Below are positions 55,201 through 63,149 of a DNA stretch of 64,000 nucleotides, piece by piece. Source of the DNA: Anaeromyxobacter sp. GTDB lineage: Bacteria; Myxococcota; Myxococcia; Myxococcales; Anaeromyxobacteraceae. A model generated the notes under the pieces. It ran no database searches, was not told the origin of the DNA, and worked only from the letters and a program-made list of their open reading frames with translations. The translations under genes and the position numbers were made by a program. The stretch spans positions 310,001 to 374,000 of the forward strand of contig JADKCZ010000001.1 in NCBI GenBank assembly GCA_016718565.1, given 5' to 3'. Position 1 is the first letter of the stretch, and each line of letters begins with the position of its first letter.

Positions 55201-58200
55201 AGCTCACCTTGCCCGCCAGCCGGGAGGGCCGGGAGGATACGCATGATGGCCGTTCCCTGGGCGTTGCCGCCCCCGAGGTAGAGGAGCCCGTCCGGACCCC
55301 AGGTCACCTTGGGGGTCACGCCGGCGAAGCTCATGTTGGCGCCGATGGCCGGGCCATCGCCGGCGAAGCCACCGCCGGCGATGGTGCTGATGGTGCCGTC
55401 GGCCGCGACCTGGCGGACGGAGGCAGGCTGGCTGATGGCGGGGATGATCGCCTGCAGGATGGTGAGGAGCCCGTCGGGCGAGATGGCGATGCCCACCGGA
55501 TCGACGGCCGCCTCGGTGGCCGGCCCGCCGTCGCCCTGCCCAGCCACCGTCGGCGCGGTGCCGTTCCCGGCCACCGTCTGGATGATGCCGTCGGGCCCGA
55601 TGCGGCGGACCCGGGCGTTCCAGCGGTCCTCCAGGTAGAGGCTGCCATCCGGCGCCGCGGCGATGTTGCCGATGATGCCGAGGCCGGCGGCGGTGGCCGG
55701 GCCGCCGTCGCCGGTGGCGTCGGGGAAGCTCCCGTCACCTGCGAAGGTGGAGAGGATGCCGTCGGTGCCGATCCGCCGGATCCGGACACCGGTCGTCTCC
55801 GTGAAGTAGACGGAACCGTCCTGGCCGACCGCCATCGCGTCGGGCTGGATGATGGCGCCGATGGCGGGGATCCCGTCTCCCACCCCCACCGCCGGGCCGG
55901 TGTCGGGTGGGCCGGCCAGGAGCGTGCTCCCGAAGGAGCCCCCGGTGTGGCCGGGCGGAAACCGCCGGATGGTCACCTGGCCGTCGGAGTTGGTGATGGC
56001 GTAGAGCCACCCGTCTGGTCCGACCACCTGCTTGCTCGCTCGCGGGATCAAGGTCCCGATCGTCGTGCCGGTCGGGGTGGAGTGGATGATCCCCCCGGGA
56101 CTGGGGAATGAGATGCCAATCCAGAGAGAGCCGTCCTGGTCGACGGCGACGGACCCGTTGTGGGGCTTGGTGCCAGAGTCGAGGGCCGTCGGGATGACGG
56201 TCTGGATGACCGCGGTCGGGATCTGACGCGTCCGCCCGTCGCCGTAGAGGAGGAGTCGGCTCGACGGGTCATAGGTGTGGTGGACCGAGAGCGACCAGCC
56301 CGCCAGCCCCAGGCCGCCGGCGTTCCAGCGCCGCACGGACGTCTGGTACTCCCTCCAGATCGTGATCTCCAGGCGGGTCGGGCTCCCTGCGAGGGCGAGG
56401 CCGCTCGAGCCCGGGTACCCGAAGCCTCGCGACGAGCTGTAAACGGCCGCGTAGGTGTAGCCGAGGCGCACCCGCACCGGCAGGGTTCCCCAGACGTCGC
56501 GCCCGTAGGCGTCCTTGCCGTCGAAGTCGAACGGCTGGGAGAGCCCGGCGGCGGCCGGATACCCCCAGGCGAAGTCCCGCCCGGCCACCTGGATCCGGAG
56601 CTCCACCCGCCGCAGGCTGGGCGGGATGCTGGCGCCGGTGAGCGGGAGGTCGAGGTGGCTCTCCGCCCTGAACCCGGGCATCCGCTCGCTCTGATGGTGG
56701 AGGCGCCAGGGGGTGCCGGCCACCGGCAGCGACTCACCAAGCGACTGGCCCTCGCAGCCGATGACCGAGCCGCACTCCTCGAAGGGATCGGGAACCAAGG
56801 GATCCCGCCCTGGTGGCGCAGGGGGCGGGCGGGCGTCGAGGGGGAGGGCGATGCCCCAGTTGAGATCGGCCGGCGAGAAGTGGCTCATGCGGACTCGCCA
56901 CAGGGACTGGCCCGGGGCATAGAGCGAGGCCAGGGCCTGCCGCTCCTCCACATCGATGCCGATGGCAGCCAGGGCCGCCGCGTCGGCCGGCGCGCCGCCG
57001 GCATCCAGCGCGACGTCGGCGGCGCCGCCGGTGGCGCCGAGCACCGTGAGCACCACCCCGTTCTCGCCCGCCCGCCAGAGCCCGGCGTCGCGGTCGTACC
57101 AGCCGTAGGGCACGGCCGTGCCGGCCGGGAAGCCGAGGAAGTTCTCGACGTAGTGGACCACCGGCGTCGAGAAGACGACGTGGCTCGCGCCGCCGGCGAG
57201 CCCCTCGTCGGCCGAGAGCTCGACCGCGTAGGTGTAGGCGCTGCTGGCCGGCAGCGTGCCGGGCATGGCCTCGGGGCCGCTGGCGCCGACCGTGTACTCG
57301 GTCGACCGGAAGTGGAGCACCGGCGCCGGCACCGTCGTGCCGTCGGGCATGAGGAGCGACGCCGAGGTCCCGGCGGGGAACAGGACGGTGGAGCGGCGCG
57401 TCCCGCTGTCGTCGCTCGAGGCGGTGCCCCGGGCCACCTGCAGGGCGATGGCCCCGGAGGCGACGGTGGTCACGGCGGGGTCGAGCGGGATGAGGACCAC
57501 GTCCGGCACGCTCACGAAGCCGGCCCAGGGCGCCACCACCTGCCGCTGCGACGGGAGGTAACCCTCGGCCTCCATCGAGACCGTCATGGTGCCGCCACCG
57601 TTCACGGCCAGATCGTAGCGGCCGTCGGCCCTCGAGAGGGTCTCGCCGAGCTCGGGGTGACCGACCACGCGGACCCGGGCCCCCGACAGCGGCGCGCCGG
57701 CGCGGGTCCAGAGGGCGCCGCGCAGGACCGCGGCGCGCTCCGGCCGGATGGTCCCGGGGGCCACGCCGGTCTGGATGGGGTCCGGCCCTTCGTAGAGGAA
57801 GGCGGTCGAGGCGGCCAGGGTGGTGGCCACGCCCGCCGGGACGGGAGGCGCCACGGTGGAGGGGTCGGGCGGCAGGACCGGCCCCTGGCCCGGGCCGGAG
57901 GAGATCACCAGCGCGACGCCGGACAGGGGCAGCACCACCTCCCCGGCGCTCGGGACCTGGGAGATGATCTGGCCAGCCGGGACGGTGGGCGAGGCGGAGG
58001 TGGTCACCGCCCCGAGGTTCAGGCCGGCGGCGTCGAGCGCGGCCTGGGCCTCGGCCTGGGTCAGGCCCGCGAGGGACGGGACGGTCACCGTGCTCGGCCC
58101 GGAGGAGACCACCAGGTCCACCGCCGCGCCGGTCGCCACCGTGGCCCCCGCCGCCGGGTCCTGGCCGACGACCTGGCCGGCCGGCGCCGTGGGGCTGCTC

Positions 58201-58418
58201 GCCAGGCCCACCTCGCCCACCGAGAGGCCGGCGGCCGTGAGGGCCGTGGTCGCCGCCGCCTGCGAGAGGCCGACCAGGCTCGGGACGGTGACGGTGGGAG
58301 GCGTGACCGGCGCGCCACCGCCGGAGCCGCCGCAGGCCGCGCCCAGCAAGGCCGCGGCGAGGAGCGGCAGGAGCCGCCCGGTGCGCGAGGAGCAGCGGGA
58401 AGGCTCGAGGCGGCGCAT
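52233..58418 (-). CDS. PASTA/NHL/RHS-repeat lipoprotein, polymorphic-toxin-like
   Basis: 2061 residues. Lipobox LLAAALLGAACGG; two PASTA domains (about 42-105, 108-175: VPSLVGLSQAAATTALTAAG, VPSLAGLTQAEAQAALDAAG); a carboxypeptidase-regulatory-like domain near 215-310; a beta-rich region; NHL repeats about 750-1060 (AAPDGSLYLEDRWNARVRRI); then many RHS/YD repeats (TYDSLGRLTEDRGPGG, YDAAGRLATVTVDG). The RHS core ends DPIGFAAGDTNLYAYAGN and DPSGL. A 109-residue unrelated C-terminal tip follows, coded by less GC-rich DNA. The layout resembles RHS toxins, but it is anchored as a lipoprotein. No immunity gene is next to the tip. Confidence 0.85.
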   Translation of the reverse strand: MRRLEPSRCSSRTGRLLPLLAAALLGAACGGSGGGAPVTPPTVTVPSLVGLSQAAATTALTAAGLSVGEVGLASSPTAPAGQVVGQDPAAGATVATGAAVDLVVSSGPSTVTVPSLAGLTQAEAQAALDAAGLNLGAVTTSASPTVPAGQIISQVPSAGEVVLPLSGVALVISSGPGQGPVLPPDPSTVAPPVPAGVATTLAASTAFLYEGPDPIQTGVAPGTIRPERAAVLRGALWTRAGAPLSGARVRVVGHPELGETLSRADGRYDLAVNGGGTMTVSMEAEGYLPSQRQVVAPWAGFVSVPDVVLIPLDPAVTTVASGAIALQVARGTASSDDSGTRRSTVLFPAGTSASLLMPDGTTVPAPVLHFRSTEYTVGASGPEAMPGTLPASSAYTYAVELSADEGLAGGASHVVFSTPVVHYVENFLGFPAGTAVPYGWYDRDAGLWRAGENGVVLTVLGATGGAADVALDAGGAPADAAALAAIGIDVEERQALASLYAPGQSLWRVRMSHFSPADLNWGIALPLDARPPPAPPGRDPLVPDPFEECGSVIGCEGQSLGESLPVAGTPWRLHHQSERMPGFRAESHLDLPLTGASIPPSLRRVELRIQVAGRDFAWGYPAAAGLSQPFDFDGKDAYGRDVWGTLPVRVRLGYTYAAVYSSSRGFGYPGSSGLALAGSPTRLEITIWREYQTSVRRWNAGGLGLAGWSLSVHHTYDPSSRLLLYGDGRTRQIPTAVIQTVIPTALDSGTKPHNGSVAVDQDGSLWIGISFPSPGGIIHSTPTGTTIGTLIPRASKQVVGPDGWLYAITNSDGQVTIRRFPPGHTGGSFGSTLLAGPPDTGPAVGVGDGIPAIGAIIQPDAMAVGQDGSVYFTETTGVRIRRIGTDGILSTFAGDGSFPDATGDGGPATAAGLGIIGNIAAAPDGSLYLEDRWNARVRRIGPDGIIQTVAGNGTAPTVAGQGDGGPATEAAVDPVGIAISPDGLLTILQAIIPAISQPASVRQVAADGTISTIAGGGFAGDGPAIGANMSFAGVTPKVTWGPDGLLYLGGGNAQGTAIMRILPALPAGGQGELQIPDEDGQEVHVFTSEGRHLRTVEGTTGGLIRAFTYDASGRLTSMTDGAGNVTAVERSGSTPTALVGPYGHRTLLGVDGAGWLARVEDPTGGVRTAISSAAGLLQSFEEPGGRSHSYTYDSLGRLTEDRGPGGAVTTLARSGTQGDRTVTTTSALGRNRRYRVTELPQGGFVRTVVDASGATRSWTTNAAGGVVATAEDGTVTTVEWGPDPRWGLVAPVAASIMVETPSGNTRTITATRTASLALRSNPFSVTALEETVTEAGQTWRAAYAAATRTWTLTSPTGRAGSLQLDAEGRATTLSPAGLTPVTFGYDARGRVSGRAEGTRTRAFTYGADGRLSSLTDAPGRTFGFARDALGQVTGESLPGGRLLGLGWDAASHLATVTPPGRSAHTLAWAPTDWLASVTPPAVSGAGTLSTLVTRDADRRLARLDLPDGDAVVQTYAAASGGLPGTAGQLVASTMGAGTAAFTWDAAGRLSTAAAGGVTFTAGWDGALLTAQAWSGAVAGAVTSTHDARHRPASTSVGGVTAALTYDADGLLVGAGALAIGRAAASGLPTSTTLGTVTTSEGHDAFGAPATFAASAGGSPLYAAAWSRDALGRITGVVETVQGTTRAIDYGYDAAGRLATVTVDGALASTSGYDPQGNRTSHASGGPAVSATFDAQDRLLAAGSTTYAWTPTGTLASRTGGAGTTSYQHDALGRLRGVLLPDGRQLDYLLDGLGRRIGKRVNGAVAEAYLFDGERPVAWLDGAGAVKAVFVYRPGHHAPDYLVSGAGTFRILSDQLGSPRLVVDAASGAVAQRLDYDALGQVLLDSNPGFQPFGFAGGLRDLDTGLVHFGARDYDPATGRWTSKDPIGFAAGDTNLYAYAGNDPVNRIDPSGLEDVCAGRRRVRPGDTLFVSSHETDFYDSSRLSPNGFRRHLNLNEPVTFRGMDPSDSRFVMVEQGGQAGVILKENLSTKQYGVETQPSHRDFGPPMDTKAYESHGAGTKG

Positions 58419-58577
58419 GTGGACTCCAGGGTCGTGCGGGGAGGGCCGGCATGGGCTCTAGCTGCCCGTGGTGTAGACGGCAAGCCGCACCGCGTGTGAC
58501 GCAGCGCGGGCGGCGCCGGGGCGCGACCAATTCGGGGGGGCGTGACGGGACCGGCGCGTCGGCCTAAGACTCGGTGG

Positions 58578-59156
58578 ATGGCCACCCTCGAGTTCTTCTT
58601 CGACTTCACCTCGCCGTACAGCTACCTGGCCTCCACCCAGGTGGAGGCGCTGGCGGCCCGCACCGGCGCCACGCTGCGCTACCGCCCCTTCCTCCTGGGC
58701 GGGGTCTTCAAGGCCACCGGCAACCGGGCGCCCATCGAGACGGTGGCCAAGGGCCGCCACATGTGGACCGACCTCCTGCGCTGGTCGAAGCGGCTGGAGG
58801 TGCCCTTGCGGCGGCCGCAGACCTTCCCCATCCCCTCCATCCTGGCGCTGCGGGCCGTGCTGGCGGCCCCGCCCGAGGCGCTGGGGGCGGCCAGCCAGGC
58901 GGTCTTCCGGGCCGTCTGGGCGGAGGACCGCGAGGTGGGCAAGCCGGAGGTGCTGGCGGCGGTGCTCACCGAGGCGGGCCTCGACGGCGCGGCGCTGGTG
59001 GCGGCCGCGCCCGGCCAGAAGGAGGCGCTGGTGGCCCAGACCCAGGAGGCGGTGGACCGCGGGGCCTTCGGCGCCCCCACCTTCTTCGTGGGGAGCGAGC
59101 TCTTCGTGGGCAACGACCGGCTCGACTTCGTGGAGCAGGCGCTGCGCGGGCGGTAG
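58578..59156 (+). CDS. DsbA-family 2-hydroxychromene-2-carboxylate isomerase-like protein
   Basis: 192 residues from ATG 58578. EFFFDFTSPYSYLASTQV contains the Ser-Pro-Tyr of the HCCA isomerase/kappa-GST active site, with RYRPFLLGGVFKATGN and the cis-Pro end GAFGAPTFFVG. Family members use glutathione to isomerise aromatic degradation products; no aromatic catabolism genes are near, so the substrate is open. 34 nt before uppP. Confidence 0.82.
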   Translation: MATLEFFFDFTSPYSYLASTQVEALAARTGATLRYRPFLLGGVFKATGNRAPIETVAKGRHMWTDLLRWSKRLEVPLRRPQTFPIPSILALRAVLAAPPEALGAASQAVFRAVWAEDREVGKPEVLAAVLTEAGLDGAALVAAAPGQKEALVAQTQEAVDRGAFGAPTFFVGSELFVGNDRLDFVEQALRGR

Positions 59157-59190
59157 CGCCGCCCGGGCTCGTCGGGTAGGGTCCGCCGGC

Positions 59191-60024
59191 ATGTCGCTCC
59201 TCGCCGCGGTCCTGTTCGGCCTGGTCCAGGCCGCCACCGAGTTCCTGCCGGTCTCCTCGACCGCCCACCTGCTGGTCTTCGGGGAGCTCGTGGGCGGCCA
59301 CTCGCTGCAGGACCCCACCTTCCGCGCCTTCGTGGACGTCATCCAGGTCGGCACGGCGCTCTCGGTGGTGGTCTACTTCCGCGCCGACCTGTGGCGCATC
59401 CTCTCGGGCTCGCTGCGGGCGCTGGCCGCCGGCCGCCCGCTCGGGACCCCCGAGGCCCGGCTCGGCTGGCTCATCGTCATGGGCACGGTGCCGGCCGCCC
59501 TCCTCGGCAAGCTGCTGGAGCACCGCATCGAGGCCCTGGGCAACTGGGTCATCGCCGGCTCGCTGGTCTTCCTGGGCCTGGTGCTGCTCCTGGCCGAGCG
59601 GCTGGCCCGCCACGAGCGGCCCATCGAGGCGGTGGGCCCGCGCGAGGCCGCCCTGATCGGCCTGGCCCAGGCCTGGGCGCTCATCCCCGGCTCGTCGCGC
59701 TCCGGCTGCACCCTCACCATGGGCATGCTGCTGGGCTTCACCCGCGAGGCGGCGGCCCGCTTCTCCTTCCTGCTCTCGGTCCCCATCATCCTGGCGGCCG
59801 GCGGCTACAAGCTCTGGAAGGTGCTGCCCACCCTGCGCGCCGCCCCCGACTGGCAGGCCGCCACCGCGCTGGCCACCCTGGTCTCGTTCGTGGCCGGCTA
59901 CCTGGTCATCGGCTGGCTGCTGGGCTGGCTGCGCACCCGCTCCACCTACCTGTTCGTGGCCTGGCGCGTGGTGGCCGGCGTGGTGGTGGCCGCGCTCATC
60001 ACCACGGGCGTGCTCCCCCCGTAG
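59191..60024 (+). CDS. uppP: Undecaprenyl-diphosphatase (BacA/UppP)
   Basis: 277 residues, ATG 59191. About eight hydrophobic helices. VQAATEFLPVSSTAHLLVFG carries the (E/Q)-rich and PVSSxxH motif, LIPGSSRSGCTLTMGMLLG the PGxSRSG motif. It recycles the lipid carrier for peptidoglycan and polysaccharides and confers bacitracin tolerance. Stop abuts the ATG of the NUDIX gene, so the two are coupled. Confidence 0.95.
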   Translation: MSLLAAVLFGLVQAATEFLPVSSTAHLLVFGELVGGHSLQDPTFRAFVDVIQVGTALSVVVYFRADLWRILSGSLRALAAGRPLGTPEARLGWLIVMGTVPAALLGKLLEHRIEALGNWVIAGSLVFLGLVLLLAERLARHERPIEAVGPREAALIGLAQAWALIPGSSRSGCTLTMGMLLGFTREAAARFSFLLSVPIILAAGGYKLWKVLPTLRAAPDWQAATALATLVSFVAGYLVIGWLLGWLRTRSTYLFVAWRVVAGVVVAALITTGVLPP

Positions 60025-60615
60025 ATGTCGCTCGAGGCGCTGGCCCGGGCGCTGGCCGCCCACGTCCCGGCGCCGGCGCCGCTCGAGCGCATCGCCCCCG
60101 AGCACCTGCCGGCCGGCGGGTTCGGCGAGGCGGCGGTGCTGGTGCCGCTGCACCCGGGGCCGGCCGGCCCGTGCGTGCTCCTGACGGTGCGGCGCGGCGA
60201 CCTGAGGCGCCACGCCGGGCAGGTGAGCTTCCCGGGCGGCCGGGTGGACCCCGGCGAGGGCTCCCGGGCCGCGGCGCTGCGGGAGGCCCAGGAGGAGATC
60301 GGCCTCGACCCGGCCAGGGTGGAGGTGCTGGGCCGGCTCTCCGAGACGGTGGTGCTGCAGTCGGCCTTCCGCTTGACGCCATGGGTCGGGTCCGTGCCAT
60401 ACCCCTACCCGTACGCGGCGGCGCCGCGGGAGGTGGAGGCCATCTGGCACGTACCCCTCGCGGCCCTGCTGGCGCCGGGGGTCCACCGCACCGAGCGCCG
60501 CCTCTTCTACGGCATGGAAGTCGACGTCCACGCCTATGACGTCGAGGGCCGGACGATCTGGGGCGCCACCGCCCGGGTCCTCTCCGAGCTGCTCGGGATC
60601 TGGAGGCAGCTGTGA
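60025..60615 (+). CDS. NUDIX hydrolase, CoA pyrophosphatase-like
   Basis: 196 residues, ATG 60025. LRRHAGQVSFPGGRVDP followed by the Nudix box GRVDPGE-x7-REAQEEIGL (all required Glu present). The HAGQVxFPGG lead is typical of NudL/YeaB CoA and nucleotide-sugar pyrophosphatases. Overlaps the mannose-1-P guanylyltransferase start by 4 nt, so it could also act on sugar nucleotides (inference). Confidence 0.88.
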   Translation: MSLEALARALAAHVPAPAPLERIAPEHLPAGGFGEAAVLVPLHPGPAGPCVLLTVRRGDLRRHAGQVSFPGGRVDPGEGSRAAALREAQEEIGLDPARVEVLGRLSETVVLQSAFRLTPWVGSVPYPYPYAAAPREVEAIWHVPLAALLAPGVHRTERRLFYGMEVDVHAYDVEGRTIWGATARVLSELLGIWRQL

Positions 60616-61733
60616 AGGTCTTCCCGGTGATCATGGCGGGTGGTTCGGGCACGCGGTTCTGGCCGCTGTCGCGGCGCAGCCGCCCCAAGCAGTTCCTGGC
60701 GCTGGCCGGCGACGAGCCGCTGCTGGCCGCCACGGTGCGGCGCCTGCCGCCCCTGGCCAGCGCCGCCGACACCTACGTGGTGTGCGGCCCGGCCCACGCC
60801 GCGGCGGCCCGCCGGCTGGTGAAGGAGCTGCCGGCCGCCAACTTCATCGTGGAGCCCTGCGCCCGCAACACCGCCCCCTGCGTCGGGCTGGCCGCGCTGC
60901 ACGTGGCGGCCCGCGACCCGAAGGGCGTGGTGGTGATGCTGCCGGCCGACCACCACATCGGCAAGCCAGCGGCCTTCCGCGAGGCGCTGGCCGCGGCCGC
61001 CCGCCTGGCCGAGGCCGGCCACATCGCCACCATCGGCATCCGCCCGCACGCCCCCGAGACCGGCTACGGCTACCTGAAGGTGGGCGCCCGCCTGGCCGCG
61101 CGCGGCCTGGCCAGGGGCAAGGCGCCCGGGGCCAAGGGGAAGAAGGGCGCGCCGGGCGGCGCCCACCGCGTCGAGCGCTTCGTCGAGAAGCCGGACGTGG
61201 TCACCGCGGCCCGCTACCTGGCCGACGGCCACTACCTGTGGAACTCGGGCATCTTCGCCTTCCGCGCCGACGTCATCCTCGACGAGATCCGGCGCGCCAT
61301 GCCGGTGCTGGGCGAGCAGCTGGGGGTCATCCAGGCCGCGCTGGGCACCCCCTCCTACAAGAAGGTCCTGGGGCGGGTCTTCCCCGACTGCCCCTCCATC
61401 TCCATCGACTACGGGGTCATGGAGAAGAGCCAGCGCATCGTGGTGGTGCCGGCCGACTTCGGCTGGAGCGACGTGGGCAGCTTCGCCGCGCTGCCCGAGG
61501 TGCGGGAGCGGGACCACCTCGGCAACGTGGCCGAGGGCGACGCCCTGGTCATCGACGGCCGCAACAACGTGGTGCTGGCCGGGGGCGGCCGCCCGGTGGC
61601 GGTCATCGGCCTGGACGACGTGGTGGTGGTGGACGCCGGCGACGCCATCCTGGTGTGCCGCAAGGACCGCTCGCAGGACGTGCGCAAGGCGGTCGACGAG
61701 CTGGCGCGGCGCGGCCGCGACGAGGTGCTCTAG
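60612..61733 (+). CDS. manC: Mannose-1-phosphate guanylyltransferase
   Basis: 373 residues, GTG 60612. GGSGTRFWPLSRRSRPKQFL is the nucleotidyltransferase signature, followed by FIVEPCARNTAPCVGLAAL, MLPADHHIG, VERFVEKPDVVTA, YLWNSGIFAFRADVIL and VPADFGWSDVGSF. No C-terminal phosphomannose isomerase domain, so it makes GDP-mannose only. A short Lys/Gly-rich insertion is at about 165-178. Forms a pair with the following phosphomannomutase for GDP-mannose and glycan synthesis. Confidence 0.95.
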   Translation: MKVFPVIMAGGSGTRFWPLSRRSRPKQFLALAGDEPLLAATVRRLPPLASAADTYVVCGPAHAAAARRLVKELPAANFIVEPCARNTAPCVGLAALHVAARDPKGVVVMLPADHHIGKPAAFREALAAAARLAEAGHIATIGIRPHAPETGYGYLKVGARLAARGLARGKAPGAKGKKGAPGGAHRVERFVEKPDVVTAARYLADGHYLWNSGIFAFRADVILDEIRRAMPVLGEQLGVIQAALGTPSYKKVLGRVFPDCPSISIDYGVMEKSQRIVVVPADFGWSDVGSFAALPEVRERDHLGNVAEGDALVIDGRNNVVLAGGGRPVAVIGLDDVVVVDAGDAILVCRKDRSQDVRKAVDELARRGRDEVL

Positions 61734-61735
61734 CC

Positions 61736-63103
61736 ATGGCGGCCGTCAACCCGGTGGTCTTCCGCGAGTACGACATCCGCGGCGTGGCGGGCACCGACCT
61801 CACCGAGGAGACGGTGGGGCTGGTGGCGCGGGCCCTGGGCACCCAGGTGCGGGCCGCCGGCGGCCGCCGGGTGGTGGTGGGGCGCGACGTGCGCCTCTCC
61901 GGCCCGGCCTTCCACCGGGCCGCGGTGGCGGGGCTGCTGGCCACCGGCTGCGACGTGGTGGACCTGGGCGTGGTGCCCACCCCGCTCACCTACTTCGCGG
62001 CGCAGACGCTCGACGTGCACGGGCTCTGCATGATCACCGGGTCGCACAACCCGCCCGAGTACAACGGGATGAAGATCGGGGTGGGCAAGACCACCCTCTA
62101 CGGCGAGGCCATCCAGGAGATCCTGCGGCTGGTGCTGAAGGGCGAGTTCGCCAGCGGCGCCGGGACCTTGACCACCCACGACATCGTCACGCCCTACCAG
62201 GACTACGTGGCGGAGAACCTGCGGCTGGGGGCCCGCCGGCTCAAGGTGGTGGTGGACGCCGGCAACGGCACCGGCGGCGTGGCGGTGCCCATCTTCGAGC
62301 GGCTGGGCCTGGAGGTGGTGCCGCTGTTCCTGGAGCCGGACGGCCGCTTCCCCAACCACCACCCGGATCCCACGGTGGAGCAGAACCTGGCGCAGCTGAA
62401 GCAGAAGGTGCTGGAGACCCGGGCCGACCTGGGCATCGCCTACGACGGCGACTCGGACCGGGTGGGGGCGGTGGACGAGCGGGGGCAGGTGCTGTGGGGC
62501 GACCAGCTCATGATCCTCTTCTCCCGCGCCATCCTGAAGGAGCGCCCGGGGGCGGCCATCGTGGGCGAGGTGAAGTGCTCCTTCACGCTCTACGACGACA
62601 TCCGGGCTCGCGGCGGCCGGCCCATCATGTGGAAGGCCGGCCACTCGCTCATCAAGGCCAAGATGAAGGAGGAGCACGCCGAGCTGGCCGGCGAGATGAG
62701 CGGCCACATCTTCTTCGGCCACCGCTGGCTGGGCTTCGACGACGGCATCTACGCCTCGGGGCGGCTGCTGGAGCTGCTCTCCCACACCGCGGCGCCCCTC
62801 TCGAGCCTGCTGGCCGACGTGCCGAAGACCTTCTCCACCCCGGAGCTGCGGGTGGACTGCCCGGAGGCGCTCAAGTTCGAGCTGGTGAAGCGGGCCCAGG
62901 CCTTCTTCTCGGCCCGCTACCAGGCCATCACGGTGGACGGGGTGCGGGTGGTCTTCCCCGACGGCTGGGGGCTGGTGCGCGCCTCCAACACGCAGCCCAT
63001 CCTGGTGCTGCGCTTCGAGGCCACCACCCAGGCCCGCCTCGCCGAGATCCGGGCGCTGGTGGAGGCCGAGGTGACCCGCCTCCTGGCCGAGCTGGGCGCC
63101 TGA
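61736..63103 (+). CDS. manB: Phosphomannomutase/phosphoglucomutase
   Basis: 455 residues, ATG 61736, 2 nt after manC. NPVVFREYDIRGVAGTDLTE start; catalytic Ser in MITGSHNPPEYNGMKI; metal loop IAYDGDSDRVGAV; sugar loop GEMSGHIFFGHRWLGFDDG; phosphate loop VRASNTQPILVLRFEA. Interconverts 6- and 1-phosphates of mannose and glucose, feeding manC. AlgC-type bifunctional enzyme is likely. Confidence 0.95.
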   Translation: MAAVNPVVFREYDIRGVAGTDLTEETVGLVARALGTQVRAAGGRRVVVGRDVRLSGPAFHRAAVAGLLATGCDVVDLGVVPTPLTYFAAQTLDVHGLCMITGSHNPPEYNGMKIGVGKTTLYGEAIQEILRLVLKGEFASGAGTLTTHDIVTPYQDYVAENLRLGARRLKVVVDAGNGTGGVAVPIFERLGLEVVPLFLEPDGRFPNHHPDPTVEQNLAQLKQKVLETRADLGIAYDGDSDRVGAVDERGQVLWGDQLMILFSRAILKERPGAAIVGEVKCSFTLYDDIRARGGRPIMWKAGHSLIKAKMKEEHAELAGEMSGHIFFGHRWLGFDDGIYASGRLLELLSHTAAPLSSLLADVPKTFSTPELRVDCPEALKFELVKRAQAFFSARYQAITVDGVRVVFPDGWGLVRASNTQPILVLRFEATTQARLAEIRALVEAEVTRLLAELGA

Positions 63104-63149
63104 TGGCGGCGCCTGGCGCGACCCTCGACCAGGGGACAGGGGCGGCGCC